64,000 nucleotides of DNA from Coriolopsis trogii (Eukaryota; Basidiomycota; Agaricomycetes; Polyporales; Polyporaceae). Under the pieces are notes generated by a model. That model was not told the DNA's origin. It ran no database searches and saw only the letters and a program-made list of their open reading frames with translations. Numbering within the stretch: position 1 is the stretch's first letter; the number at the start of each line of letters is the position of its first letter. Position numbers and translations under genes: made by a program. Location: positions 930,001 to 994,000 of the forward strand of contig JAHYIO010000037.1 of the NCBI GenBank assembly GCA_020543525.1. The letters run 5' to 3'. Positions 1-9,950 of this stretch are shown piece after piece.

Positions 1-1219
1 TGCATGTTGATGACCACTCCGAGTCAGGAGGTACAGACAACGCGCCAGGCGATGACGAAGGGGTCGGATAGGGCGAGGCACTGTTGATGCCTGTACAAGA
101 GTGTTAGCAGGGATAGGCCGTGATCGCGTAGATTACATACGACTCGGTGAAGGTGTTGCGGACTGCATCATAGACCGTCGGGTGTTATAAGAAGAAAGAG
201 GCCAGGAGGCGGTCTTACTGAATACGGGGGAGACACGAGAAGAAAGACAGGGGACTCTTAGCATCCTGTCAGTGGCCCAAGGGACGGCTTTATAGACTTC
301 AGACGTTGACGCCGCAGAGAAACGAAAGAGGAAATCGAGAGACGCTGCACCTTCGTAAAATCAACATGCTGCTCTCCCAGACCTTCGGGAGTGTCACATT
401 TCTTTCACGACAAGAGGGCGAGGGGGAGCCAAAGGGGAGACACGCTCACGTGATCCGACATTGCCCCTCAAAGAAATTCGCAACGTTCCCGCCACGCCCC
501 CGCTAGGAGCCTCTGGAAGATCATCAGCTCCTCAACACGCTACCGAGCACAATGCAAGCACTTACCAGAAGGCGGGGACCGTCGAAATTGTCCACCGTCT
601 TAGCTCGAGCTCGGGGCGTAGAGTGAGCATTTCTTTCTGGTATTAGCGAGACTGTAGTCGGAAAAACGCTTCGTTGTCCTCGTCAGCGAGAAAAGAGAGA
701 AAAGGACAGATACAAGTCGTCTGAGGATCGGGAATAAAGACTAGGACCTTGAAGGCTGAGGAGAGGGAGGGGCAGTCCAGAATGTGGAAAGCTCCATCGA
801 CAACCTTGGACCCGGCCGTCGTCGTAAAATACGTCTCTGCCAGGGCCATAGCGTCGTACACAGCTAGCAGACCGCACAAAATGCAGTAGCGGGTGGTGTC
901 ACACCCGACGGGCCACTCGCAACATGTGGCAGCCTCGAGGCTACAATGAGGTGATGTGAATGCAAGGATGCATCCCGCGACGAGGGTGGAATAGATGACG
1001 CGGAATTTCCTTGCGGCATCACGTTCGTCCTCTTTGTGTCAGTCACCCGCCTTCCGTCGTTGCCCTTCACCCGACGTTCCGACGGAGGGTCCAAGAGGAC
1101 GCAACGGCGACACGGCGACTCGCTGGAGAGCCCTCTGTGGGATGAGTACCAGAAACCGTGTGTTGTACTGCGAGAATATGAGAGAAAGTGTATGATTATT
1201 GGGCCTACCGCATTAGCAA
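1..1219. other. Region without a recognisable gene
   Basis: Only short overlapping reading frames occur here. None shows a domain or a chain of exons with plausible splice sites. The region probably holds the 3' flank of SUA5 and flanking sequence of a gene outside the window. Confidence 0.4.
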
Positions 1220-2512
1220 TTATATCTCGAGCCAAACAGTGTCCCCAGCAGCCTTCTTCACGCGATTCATGACCGCCAGTCCTTCTCGCTCCTCCTCAAT
1301 CTCCTCTATAAGGATGAGATCAACCTTGGCGCCATCGAGGGAGAGCAGTCCGTCAAACAGCCGCTGTGCGGATATAGCAGGCTCCGCAGTAGGACCAAGG
1401 GGATAGTCGATCCATTGTACATTTGGCAGTGAAGCGACCGACAATCTCTTCAGCAAGGGAGAGTCTGAAGGCGCTAGCACACCGACTTGCAGCTTCCTGC
1501 AAAGAGACTGCGCGTCCGACTGAAGCGTCTCCAAAAAGACAGACATGGTGGTTCGTTGCGTCTCTCCAGATGGTTGCGACTTTGTGAGCAATAGTGTGAC
1601 AGGAACGCTGGGCGAGTAATGACGATATTTCATTCCCGGCGTCGTCGGAGCCTGCTCGATGGACTCGTCACGATAATCGCGTCTATGGACGAGCACCTTG
1701 GGAGTAGATTGGAGGTCGGATAGGTCCTCGCTGATGACGCGCTCTAGATCCTCCACGGTCACTCCCCCCGGTCGGAGTACCCGTAGGTTCCCATCGTCCT
1801 GAAGACCGTCCACTACCGTGCTCTCCAAGCCAACGCCGCACGGACCGCCATCGAGTACGATCCCTAGTTTCCCTTTGAGGTCGTTGAAGACGTGCTCCGC
1901 ACGAGTGGGACTCGGCTTTCCGGAAGAGTTCGCGCTGGGGGCCGCCACAGGCGCGTTCACGAGTGCTATAAGCGCCCGTGCAATGGGGTGAGATGGCATC
2001 CGTATTGCGACGGTGGGTTGATTTGCAGTGATGATGGACGGGACAATGGATGGGTCGGAAGGAAAGAGCAATGTAAGGGGACCAGGCCAGAAGTGCTTCA
2101 TGAGGGTTTCGTACGTGCGAGAGATAGTATACCCTTCAGGTAGAATCCTGTGCAACATCTCGCGTGACGAGACGTGTACGATGAGCGGGTTGTCTGGAGG
2201 TCTTCCTTTGGTCGAGAAGATGCGAGCGGCAGCTTCTGTTTCGAGTGCGAGCGCACCCAGCCCGTACACGGTCTCCGTCGGGAAAGCCACTGTCCGCTGC
2301 GCCCGCAGTTCTTCTGCAGCATGCTGTAGCGCTTCCAGGGTTTGTGGTGAGGTAATCTCTGGGAAGTCGGACGGAAATGACACGGATTGAACATCGCACT
2401 TGAGGACTTGCGTGGTCGTAGCCATGGTGGAAGGCGCGTTCGAGACGTTGAGCGTCGGGGCGGGAATACGTCGGGTAGAACTTTTACGGAAGAGAGACTT
2501 CAGGCGATGCAT
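1220..2512 (-). CDS. SUA5: Threonylcarbamoyl-AMP synthase (Sua5/YrdC)
   Basis: Makes threonylcarbamoyl-AMP from threonine, bicarbonate and ATP, the first step of t6A formation on ANN-decoding tRNAs. It is an intronless 430-codon frame. The YrdC fold lies at about residues 55-255, with the opening AFPTETVYGLG, the substrate-binding STKGRPPDNPL and the SAPSANSSGKPSPT loop. A C-terminal Sua5 domain follows, and the length fits eukaryotic Sua5. Two in-frame ATGs are possible. The one at 2512 has a weak context and adds a 29-residue basic leader without acidic residues. The one at 2425 has a strong CCACCATGG context. In yeast Sua5 works in both cytosol and mitochondria, so the leader may be a mitochondrial presequence; that is inference. 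Confidence 0.93.
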   Translation of the reverse strand: MHRLKSLFRKSSTRRIPAPTLNVSNAPSTMATTTQVLKCDVQSVSFPSDFPEITSPQTLEALQHAAEELRAQRTVAFPTETVYGLGALALETEAAARIFSTKGRPPDNPLIVHVSSREMLHRILPEGYTISRTYETLMKHFWPGPLTLLFPSDPSIVPSIITANQPTVAIRMPSHPIARALIALVNAPVAAPSANSSGKPSPTRAEHVFNDLKGKLGIVLDGGPCGVGLESTVVDGLQDDGNLRVLRPGGVTVEDLERVISEDLSDLQSTPKVLVHRRDYRDESIEQAPTTPGMKYRHYSPSVPVTLLLTKSQPSGETQRTTMSVFLETLQSDAQSLCRKLQVGVLAPSDSPLLKRLSVASLPNVQWIDYPLGPTAEPAISAQRLFDGLLSLDGAKVDLILIEEIEEEREGLAVMNRVKKAAGDTVWLEI

Positions 2513-3079
2513 ATACGAGCAAAGTAGAGCTATGAGGAGAAGAAGATTAGCTCAGAAGATTCACTCAGGCTGGCGGCAGTACCTGAGATTTGCGCAAGAG
2601 AATGGTAGTGAGCCGTTGGACATCATCGAATGTTTACAACTCGCATTAGCGCTGCTGACTCCGGCTCTGACGCATCGATCTCGTAAGCGCTTACGGTCCG
2701 GCGCGTACATGGAAGGGGAAGAGGAACCAGGAACTGAATTATGACACTATGTACAGAACGCGACTCTAGATTCGCGACTGCGGAAAGCCTACATGATGAT
2801 ACAGAAATGTGCGTACAGGTCATGGAGTCGAAACATACTTCCACAAAGCTAGGATCAAGATTGTCACGTATGCAGTTCCGGTGAGAGTACCAGGGAAAAT
2901 AGAAAGAGAGACGAAGTCGTGGTATCGACGTAACTCACAGCAGGCTGCTAGCAAGGAGGACCGTTGTACATACACAGTGCGTGAGGGAAGAGAATCGGTG
3001 GAGACAGGCGTGCAACATCGAGAAGACCGGTCCGAAACCTATCGCAGATTGGAGACGAATCGTCGACGATATCCCAACC
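2513..3079. other. Intergenic region between SUA5 and the GRR1-like gene
   Basis: This is the 5' flank of SUA5 and the 3' flank of the F-box gene. The small plus-strand frames here have no domain and are probably chance. Confidence 0.4.
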
Positions 3080-5938
3080 TCAATGACCGTGAGTGTCCGC
3101 GTCACGTCCGCCAGGAACACCTGCTGCAGTGTCGGCAGCACTTCCGCCAGAGCTGCGCCCTGTGAAGAACGTCTCTGCAGCAGCGATTGTGTTCCGTAAC
3201 GTCCGTTTGACACTTCGTCCTCTCACGTCTCCATCCAAAAGAGGACCAGTGGAAGTCAAGGCCGAATGAACTGAGTCTTGAAGCTCCCTAGTTGTCGGTG
3301 AGGGCGGCGATGCTTCTCGCAGCACAGAGAAGCCCGTAGCACCGTTCGTGCGTTCTTGTCCCCGGTGGTAGGAATTTGATGCGTCGAAGAGAACGGGGCT
3401 TCGCTCGGGTGGCTGCTCTGGGCGCACTTCATGCTCGTGGGTTCGGAAGGGTCGCGACAGAGTACTGAACACTTCCGTAGCTGCCATACCGATACTCGAT
3501 TGGGGCGGAAGATCCAGGTTATGTCGCGTCGGGCTGGAAGAGGCACTGGGATACGACGACTCCACAACAACGTCGCGCCTTCCGGAGGTTTGGACGAGTA
3601 TAGTGCTGGGGCCCGGACCTGCTCCCCGACCATGTCCTATCTCCGCATATACTAGATCCGGAGTCATTATACCATTCCTGGCCGCACCAGGTGCGTCTGC
3701 GTATGTGCGGAAGAAGGCGGTACCAGTCGAGTGGGTCGTTCCTGCACTGCGGTTGGAAGCAGCATCGCTGGGTGTCGGCGATGTTGATTGCTCCACAATA
3801 GGCTGTTGACCGAACCCACGTCGGCGTGTCGAAGAAATGTGAAGCCAGGTGGGTGAGTTGCCTGGCTGCGCTCGCGGCTGCGCGCGGGGTGTCGGGTTCC
3901 GCCTGGCCTCTCTTGTCATCAGGAGATCCCGACCGACAGGTAGGGGTGTGCGAGTGGTGAAGTCATCTGGAGGCACAGGAGCACGTTCCGATAGTCGAGG
4001 AGTAGCGTGTGTATCGACGGACGTCGGAGGTTGGAAGACTTCCGGAGTGATGTCGTCGTCATCGTCGTCCTCTTCATCCCAAACCTCGCGACCCGGATCA
4101 CCGCGTGTTTGCTCCTCTTCCTCCTCGTAGTCATCTTCGTAGTCCGTGTCATTGGATGTTGCGAGTTCATTCTGGATAGAGGCGAAGAGTTCTGCCAGGA
4201 ACTCCCTCAATTCTGCTACACCTTTGCCCGAGAAAACACAGAAAGCCGCTCTCTGAGTTGAATCAAATTCCTGTGCATGGATAGTCAGAGAGTCAGGACA
4301 GAAGAGGGAGCAGACTAAACTCACTGCAGGAGGCGGTCTGCAGAATTGCTGCAGTTCGGCGCGCCGGAAGGCGGGGACACCCGTAAGACTTAGGTGCGTT
4401 AGCTTCGGAAGCTTTTGGAGCAGGAAATGTATGGCCATAACGGAAATCTGATCACAATACGACAGATGAATGCGCTCCAGAGTGGAATGCCTATCTCCAA
4501 GCGCCTGAATAGCCTGGTCCGTGAGGTTGCTGACCCTGACGAGGCCAATGCGACGCAGTTTCTGCAAACCAGCGAGTTCGAACACAGACATATCTGTAAG
4601 CCGCACACAGCCTGTGCAATGTCAGCAATGTATGTGGTGTGATTGTAGACACTTATGCTCACTAGCGAGGTCGATGTAACGAAGTCGTGTGCAGGATCTC
4701 ACCAGGAAATTGATAGACCGATCCGTTATGGCCCGTGCATGTCCCAGATGCAGATAGTGCAAACCCTTGCCCAATCTACAGATACTCTCCACCGCATTAT
4801 CTGTCAGCTGCGAGCACTTGGCCAGTACGAGGCTGCGGATCCTTGGTGCAACAGACACAATGCCCTCGATGGCATCATCTGTGAGGTGAGAGCATGCCGT
4901 GAGGTCGAGCATCCTCAGTTGGTCGAACGTCTGAGTTACGCGGAGAGGGGGCAGCTCGTTTGCGAGAGCGGGGGCTGTAGGGAAGGGGTTCGGCCCGGAA
5001 GGGACGATGTCGCGCTTTGGTGAGGTAGGGAAGGCAGCGTCAGTGAGTTCAATGCAATGCGACAAGCGCATCTCCCGCATTTGGGCTGAATGCGTCCATA
5101 AATCACGAACAGCGATGTCCGTGATGTTCTTGCAATTGTTGAGATCGATCTCCAGCAGCAGCGGGCAGGAGCGGGCGAGGGCGCATACCGAAGCGTCCGT
5201 CACCTGGTCAACGTTGCTGAGCTTGACCCGACGAAGCAGGGGGCAGCTCGCGGCGAGTGCGAGGACAGATTCGTCTGTGAGCTTCTTGCAACCGGTGAGG
5301 TTGATTCCCTGGAGGCGCTTGGCGGACGCTGCAAGCGCAACGATGGACTTGTCCGTGACCTCCGAGACAGCCGTGAGGTCCAGAGCGACGAGGTTGGGAC
5401 AGTTGGGGAGGACACGGGTCAAGCCCTCGTCAGACAGAGCTGTGCAGTTGATCAGAGTAAGACGCTCCAACCGGGCGCAGTTCGCGAGTCGGGAGAAGAG
5501 GGAGTCGGTGAGATCGTTGTTGACCAGGAGGAAATTGAGACGCCGGATGAATTGCGCATATACGAACGTCTGATCATCCCTGGACAACACGCGCATCATC
5601 TTCACCAAGGTGGAGAATTTGTTGAAGCTGGGTCGATACCACAGGAGCTCGACTGAGCACTCGCACCAAGCGCGTGACACGAGAAGCGCATGATAGAGAT
5701 CTCGGGACGAGTGGAGATGTCTGAGGATGTGAATGAGTAGTTCGGGGGGCAACCGGGAGGCTTGGGATGGAGGACTGTTCAACGAGACCACGCCTCGACG
5801 GGAGGTCCACTGAGCGGGGGTTATTGTGGCGGAAGAACTGGAATCGGTGTCGCGAAAAAATGCAGATTTTGTGTTATAGTCGTCATCATCGTCGGAGAGA
5901 GAGGTGTTGGACTGTGCCGGGGAACGGCTCGAGTACAT
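3080..5938 (-). CDS. GRR1: F-box/LRR protein, GRR1-like SCF substrate receptor
   Basis: Predicted substrate adaptor of an SCF (Skp1-cullin-F-box) ubiquitin ligase. Exon 1 (4663-5938) and exon 2 (3080-4611) flank a 51-bp GT-AG intron and give 935 residues. The F-box starts at about residue 45 (RLPPELLIHILRHL). About a dozen cysteine-containing leucine-rich repeats follow, with repeated L-x-x-C-x-x-L-T-D units such as LNNCKNITD and LAKCSQLTD, and these cross the intron in frame. The last 400 or so residues are disordered, with acidic runs and Ser/Pro/Thr-rich sequence. An upstream in-frame ATG at 6070 would leave only 3 bp to the divergent gene at 6074, so 5938 was preferred. Yeast Grr1 acts in glucose signalling and G1 cyclin turnover; the targets here are unknown. 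Confidence 0.9.
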
Positions 5939-6073
5939 CGTGGAGGACAGTGAGGAACGGTGAAGGGCAGAACAAGCAAGGACAAGGACAACCCCACGTG
6001 CGCTCGAGCTTACGTCAGCGCTAATCAAGGAGACGAGCGTTCGATCCCACAGTGTGGCACTCGAACTCATCTT

Positions 6074-6827
6074 ATGCTAACTCTATGCGAGAATGCTCAT
6101 TTAGGAGAGCCCCCTCCTCCTCCTGCCGCCATCGTTATAACTGTCCCTTCTTCACCAGATGACTCCCCCAGTCATACCCAAAAGGGTCTCCGGACACCGC
6201 CCATGCGAGCTCTTGAGTTGTATGCACCATCAGATATGACACATCGTACTCCATTCGGCCGAGATTCGTTAAGCCCACCGCCCATCTCTGGTCAGAACGC
6301 GTCCATGTCTCCGTTCCAAGACCGCCTTGAAACCGCAGATCTCCCTTCTCCTGGAGAGCAATACTTCGTCGCTCGGCGAGCCCTCTGGCGCACCCCGAGT
6401 TCCAGTACTCCTGCACCTACAGAACCGCATCCCTCACGGCGAAGACTCGAAGACCTCCTCGCACAGCCAGGGGCATTGGAGGATGAAGAGGTTTGGAATA
6501 TGGGCGTGGATAGAGTGTGGCGTGGACTCATAGCTGGTGCAAAACTGAAGCAGAGGCTACCTCTCGGACTTGTGGTACGTCCTCGTGTGCAGCCGTCGAT
6601 GTGCAACTTTTCTAAAAAGTTTCCCTGACTGTCACCACGTCCCTGTTCAGATCAAGATACTTCAGGCTGGTTGGATACGCGAAGGAACTTGGCCTAGAGG
6701 CGCAATTGCACCTGATTCAGATGATGTGGCCATCGACTCGGTCGGACATACGCCATTGGTGATGACCACCACACCGGGAAACACTACCTCCAACGCTGCA
6801 GAAGATGAAGCATCGCAAGTCCCTTGA
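6074..6827 (+). CDS. Hypothetical proline/serine-rich protein
   Basis: Two exons (6074-6574 and 6651-6827) joined by a 76-bp GT-AG intron give 225 residues. The N-terminal half is rich in Pro, Ser and Thr and looks disordered. The only ordered-looking part is about residues 130-185, around EEVWNMGVDRVWRGLIAGAKL and, across the intron, IKILQAGWIREGTWP. That part could be a short conserved helix pair. I do not recognise the family. The gene is divergent from the GRR1-like gene, with 135 bp between start codons, so they probably share a promoter. The start is the first ATG of the open stretch and is not certain. Confidence 0.6.
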
Positions 6828-7097
6828 GTCATCCCGGGCGAACTCGTTGGTGTTCTCGAAGACTGCTTGTTCTGACTGTGTCATAAACTCACCGACGTCT
6901 TGAAGTTGTCGGTCTAGCTCGTCGCAATCGCCGGATTATGGGGTGCGGTATATCCCATGGAATGATGAATACAACAAATGCGTTCGATACCGCAATCGGA
7001 ACGCGATAATGCAGCAGCGGGTAGTGCGAAGAGGCAACCATAGCGCCGTGCTCGTCAGTCAGGGTGTAGCTGCGGCTTGGCCAACAGTATGGGCGTG

Positions 7098-7570
7098 TTA
7101 TGTTCGGGACGGCGGAGACACCTATATTGTACGATACCCATTCAGCCTGGGGCGGGAGATAGCACATTGCCAATACTCACAAGAATAACACCATCCCCTC
7201 GAACGAATAGCATCTCCATTTTCCGTCGCGCGACCTTGAAGTGTACAGTGTGCGGTGGTCACGGACCCAGGAGGCAAAGCAAGGGACTGCATAACTCACG
7301 TTCACGGTTGTCTGTCCTTCTGAAGCACCTTCAACTGGATCCACAATCATGATAGTTTCCTCAACGTCACTAAGGATCAAGTTCATATGTCCATCGTACG
7401 CCTAGCGAAGCAATGTTTCAGTGTATAGAGTGAACGGTTCTTCGTGCAAGACCGACATGCAAGACGCCCGTGAGTTCACGATCTCCCCTCAGTTTCACAA
7501 ATACGCGTTCACTGAGTGAAAGTCGGATGAGATCAAATGGCTCTTGAATTCCGTTGGATGAGGGATCCAT
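7098..7570 (-). CDS. LSM3: U6 snRNA-associated Sm-like protein LSm3
   Basis: Subunit of the Lsm2-8 ring that binds the U6 snRNA 3' end, and of the cytoplasmic Lsm1-7 ring that promotes mRNA decapping and decay. Four exons on the minus strand (7457-7570, 7300-7401, 7181-7234, 7098-7121) sum to 97 residues, the usual LSm3 length. Sm1 is seen as [20 protein letters not shown], followed by [17 protein letters not shown]. Sm2 is seen as [15 protein letters not shown]. The last coding exon is only 24 nt, and the VSPP tail confirmed its acceptor. The start at 7570 gives the short N-terminus normal for LSm3. The U1-C gene lies head to head 195 bp away. Confidence 0.95.
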
Positions 7571-7765
7571 ATCGAGGCCGTGAATGGAGAGAGTTTGAGA
7601 GAGCCAGGACCAGCAGTGAGTGATTCTGAACCCGGACCTCACGCGTCCATTCCTGCAGTCACGTGAGAAGGTTTCAAGCTCCGATAGAATTCAAGGAGAG
7701 CTGAGAGAGAAGCGCTCGTACCTCGCTTTGTTTCCCTGTGACACCGAGCATTCCACAACTTCACC
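7571..7765. promoter_or_regulatory. Shared divergent promoter of LSM3 and U1-C
   Basis: Only 195 bp separate the two start codons, which face away from each other. Both 5' untranslated regions and the promoters must lie here. No clear TATA box was seen. Confidence 0.6.
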
Positions 7766-8706
7766 ATGCCAGTTCGTATTCCGTATTCTTTGTTGCACTA
7801 GTCACTGATATCGTCTACAGAAACACTATTGTGACTATTGCGATGTGTTCCTGACCCACGACTCAGCTTCGGGTAAGTGGTGCATCTCGCAGTGTAAGCC
7901 GGCCGGTACTGACGCATGCATGCAGTCCGCAAGGCTCACAACAGCGGTCGCAATCACCTCGCCAATGTTAGGGACTACTATGCATGTGCGTATACAACTC
8001 GTTTGCCAGCCAATCTTACTGACTATCACTTCTTAGCACTTGGTCATGACAAAGCGCAGAGTATCATTGACCAGATCACAGCTGCATACGAGAGCGGTAA
8101 TCCCCCACCTGGTGGGTTTGGCTTTGGACCTCAACATCTAGCACCTCCTGGCCCCCCCTTTGGCGGTCCTCCGATGGGCTACGGCGCGCCACCACCCTTT
8201 GGCGGTCCTCCTCCTTTCGGTGGTATGTCTTCTTCGTCTTCAGTCGTATTGCAACTCACGGCGTGCAGGCCGTCCTCCGATGCCTCCTGGCGGTATGCCT
8301 CCACCAGGCATGATGGGGCCTCCAGGTGCGCCTCCTTTCGCTCCGAACATGCCTCCGGGAATGGGTCCTCCAGGGATGGGCCCGGGCGGGTTCCCCCCAC
8401 CGGGTGAGTAATGTCATTTTGCGTCTCGAGGACCATTCTGCTGACATGGCAACTGCAGGAATGCCCCCGTTCCCTCCCGGTGCTAACGCAAATGGACCCC
8501 CCGGAGGTCCACCCGGCGTGACGCGTCCGCCTTTCCCTCCAGGGCCCCCTGGCGGTCCAGGCGGTCCTCCTCCAGGTAACTTTAACGCTCCTCCCAACGG
8601 GTACAATCCTGGACAAGGTCCCCCACCCCCCTCGAATGGTGACCCCTCTTCAGGAGGACCTGGGGGTATACATCCAGACCGCATGCGTATGATGGGTGGA
8701 AGGTAA
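7766..8706 (+). CDS. YHC1: U1 small nuclear ribonucleoprotein C (U1-C)
   Basis: U1 snRNP subunit that stabilises pairing of U1 snRNA with the 5' splice site. Six exons (7766-7771, 7821-7872, 7926-7985, 8037-8222, 8269-8403, 8459-8706) total 687 nt, or 228 residues. The N-terminal U1-type C2H2 zinc finger reads [20 protein letters not shown], then [18 protein letters not shown], supplying both cysteines and both histidines. The Q-S-I-I-D helix follows. The rest is a Pro/Gly/Met-rich tail as in metazoan U1-C. The first coding exon holds only two codons, and only the splice restores the conserved N-terminus. Confidence 0.95.
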
Positions 8707-8933
8707 TTGTCCATGGCGTTTGCGTTGTAGTATGTGTCTCTGTATATTGTCCTATGTTTCGTATGCCGCTGTTGTCGTCTTCAATCAAAATGCCTGCATA
8801 TTATATTGAAGGAGAATGTGAGGCATCGACACTCGAGTCGAGCGAAAATGCGTGATGAACAACAGTTTGGGCGCCTGACTGTACGTTTGCTAGCGTCCAC
8901 GACGTCGTACACCCCACTTACGACCATCCTACG

Positions 8934-9751
8934 ATGGTAAACATCCGGTTGGCCAGGGTAGGTGTATAAGAACAACAGTGACAGAATGACATGCTCACAA
9001 GAGCCAGGTAGACGATCTACTGGGTATGCAGGCCTGCAACCTGCATAACCTCCCCGAAAATTACACGCTAAAGTATTGTGAGCACTTGGCTTCTCCCTCT
9101 CTCCATAGTCATAAGTGACACTGACTGACTGACATAATATATATAAGACATGTATCACTCACTAACATGGCCCCAGCTGTCCTACGTTGCGGAGGATGAG
9201 GGCAAGATTGTGGGTTACATTTTGGCCAAAATGTGAGTCTGACCTGATCATGCCCCTCGCTGTCCTTCATGTTTGTGACAGGGAAGAAGATGTTGCGGAA
9301 GGCGATGAACCACATGGCCATGTTACCTCCATCTCCGTCCTCAGGTCGTACCGTCGATTGGGTCTGGCAAAGAGGTTGATGATACAATCTCGTGAGTACT
9401 GTCATTGCGCTTCATCCTCTCCTTCCCCGCATGCGCCGTCATATCTCCTCTTCCTATATGACATGTCACAGTACGTTATGCTGATGTGGTATGGTCGGTC
9501 AGAGGAAGCCATGGCGACTGTGTACAAAGCGGCATATGTTTCCCTCCATGTCCGCAAGTCAAATCGAGCCGCCCTGGGTCTCTACCGCGACACGCTAGGC
9601 TTCACCGTGAAGGACATTGAGAAAGGCTACTGTGAGTCCGTTTGCTACGCGTCTGCGCTTTCACGTACGTTTGACAAACTCGATGTCGATAGATGCCGAT
9701 GGGGAGGATGCATATGCGATGCGTCTTTCGTTGAAGCATCTGGCAAGGTAG
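8934..9751 (+). CDS. ARD1: Catalytic subunit of N-terminal acetyltransferase A (Naa10/Ard1)
   Basis: Transfers acetyl from acetyl-CoA to the N-termini of nascent proteins after Met removal, together with Naa15. Six exons (8934-8957, 9008-9077, 9148-9232, 9282-9391, 9503-9631, 9693-9751) sum to 477 nt, or 158 residues. The GNAT fold shows the substrate loop LPENYTLKYYMYH, then LTWPQLSYVAEDEGKIVGY and GHVTSISV. The acetyl-CoA loop is R-R-L-G-L-A, and the C-terminus has YVSLHVRKSNRAALGLY and YYADGEDAYAMR. The gene ends just after the fold and lacks the longer disordered tail of human NAA10. It is convergent with the hydrolase gene, with 109 bp between stops. Confidence 0.95.
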
Positions 9752-9860
9752 AACACACGGATGTATCATACAGCGGATGCCGTGAATAGTACAATACAGA
9801 AATAATACATTGTGCCATCTGTACAACAAGGGTCCGTCCTTATGGTGAGTTACCAACAGG

Positions 9861-9882
9861 TCACTTCGTCGCCGGAGGTTTC

Positions 9883-9950
<68 letters not shown>

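Noticed and set aside
2400..3165. Overlapping plus-strand frames near SUA5
   Set aside because: They are Arg-rich, without domains, and overlap the antisense start of SUA5 and end of the F-box gene.
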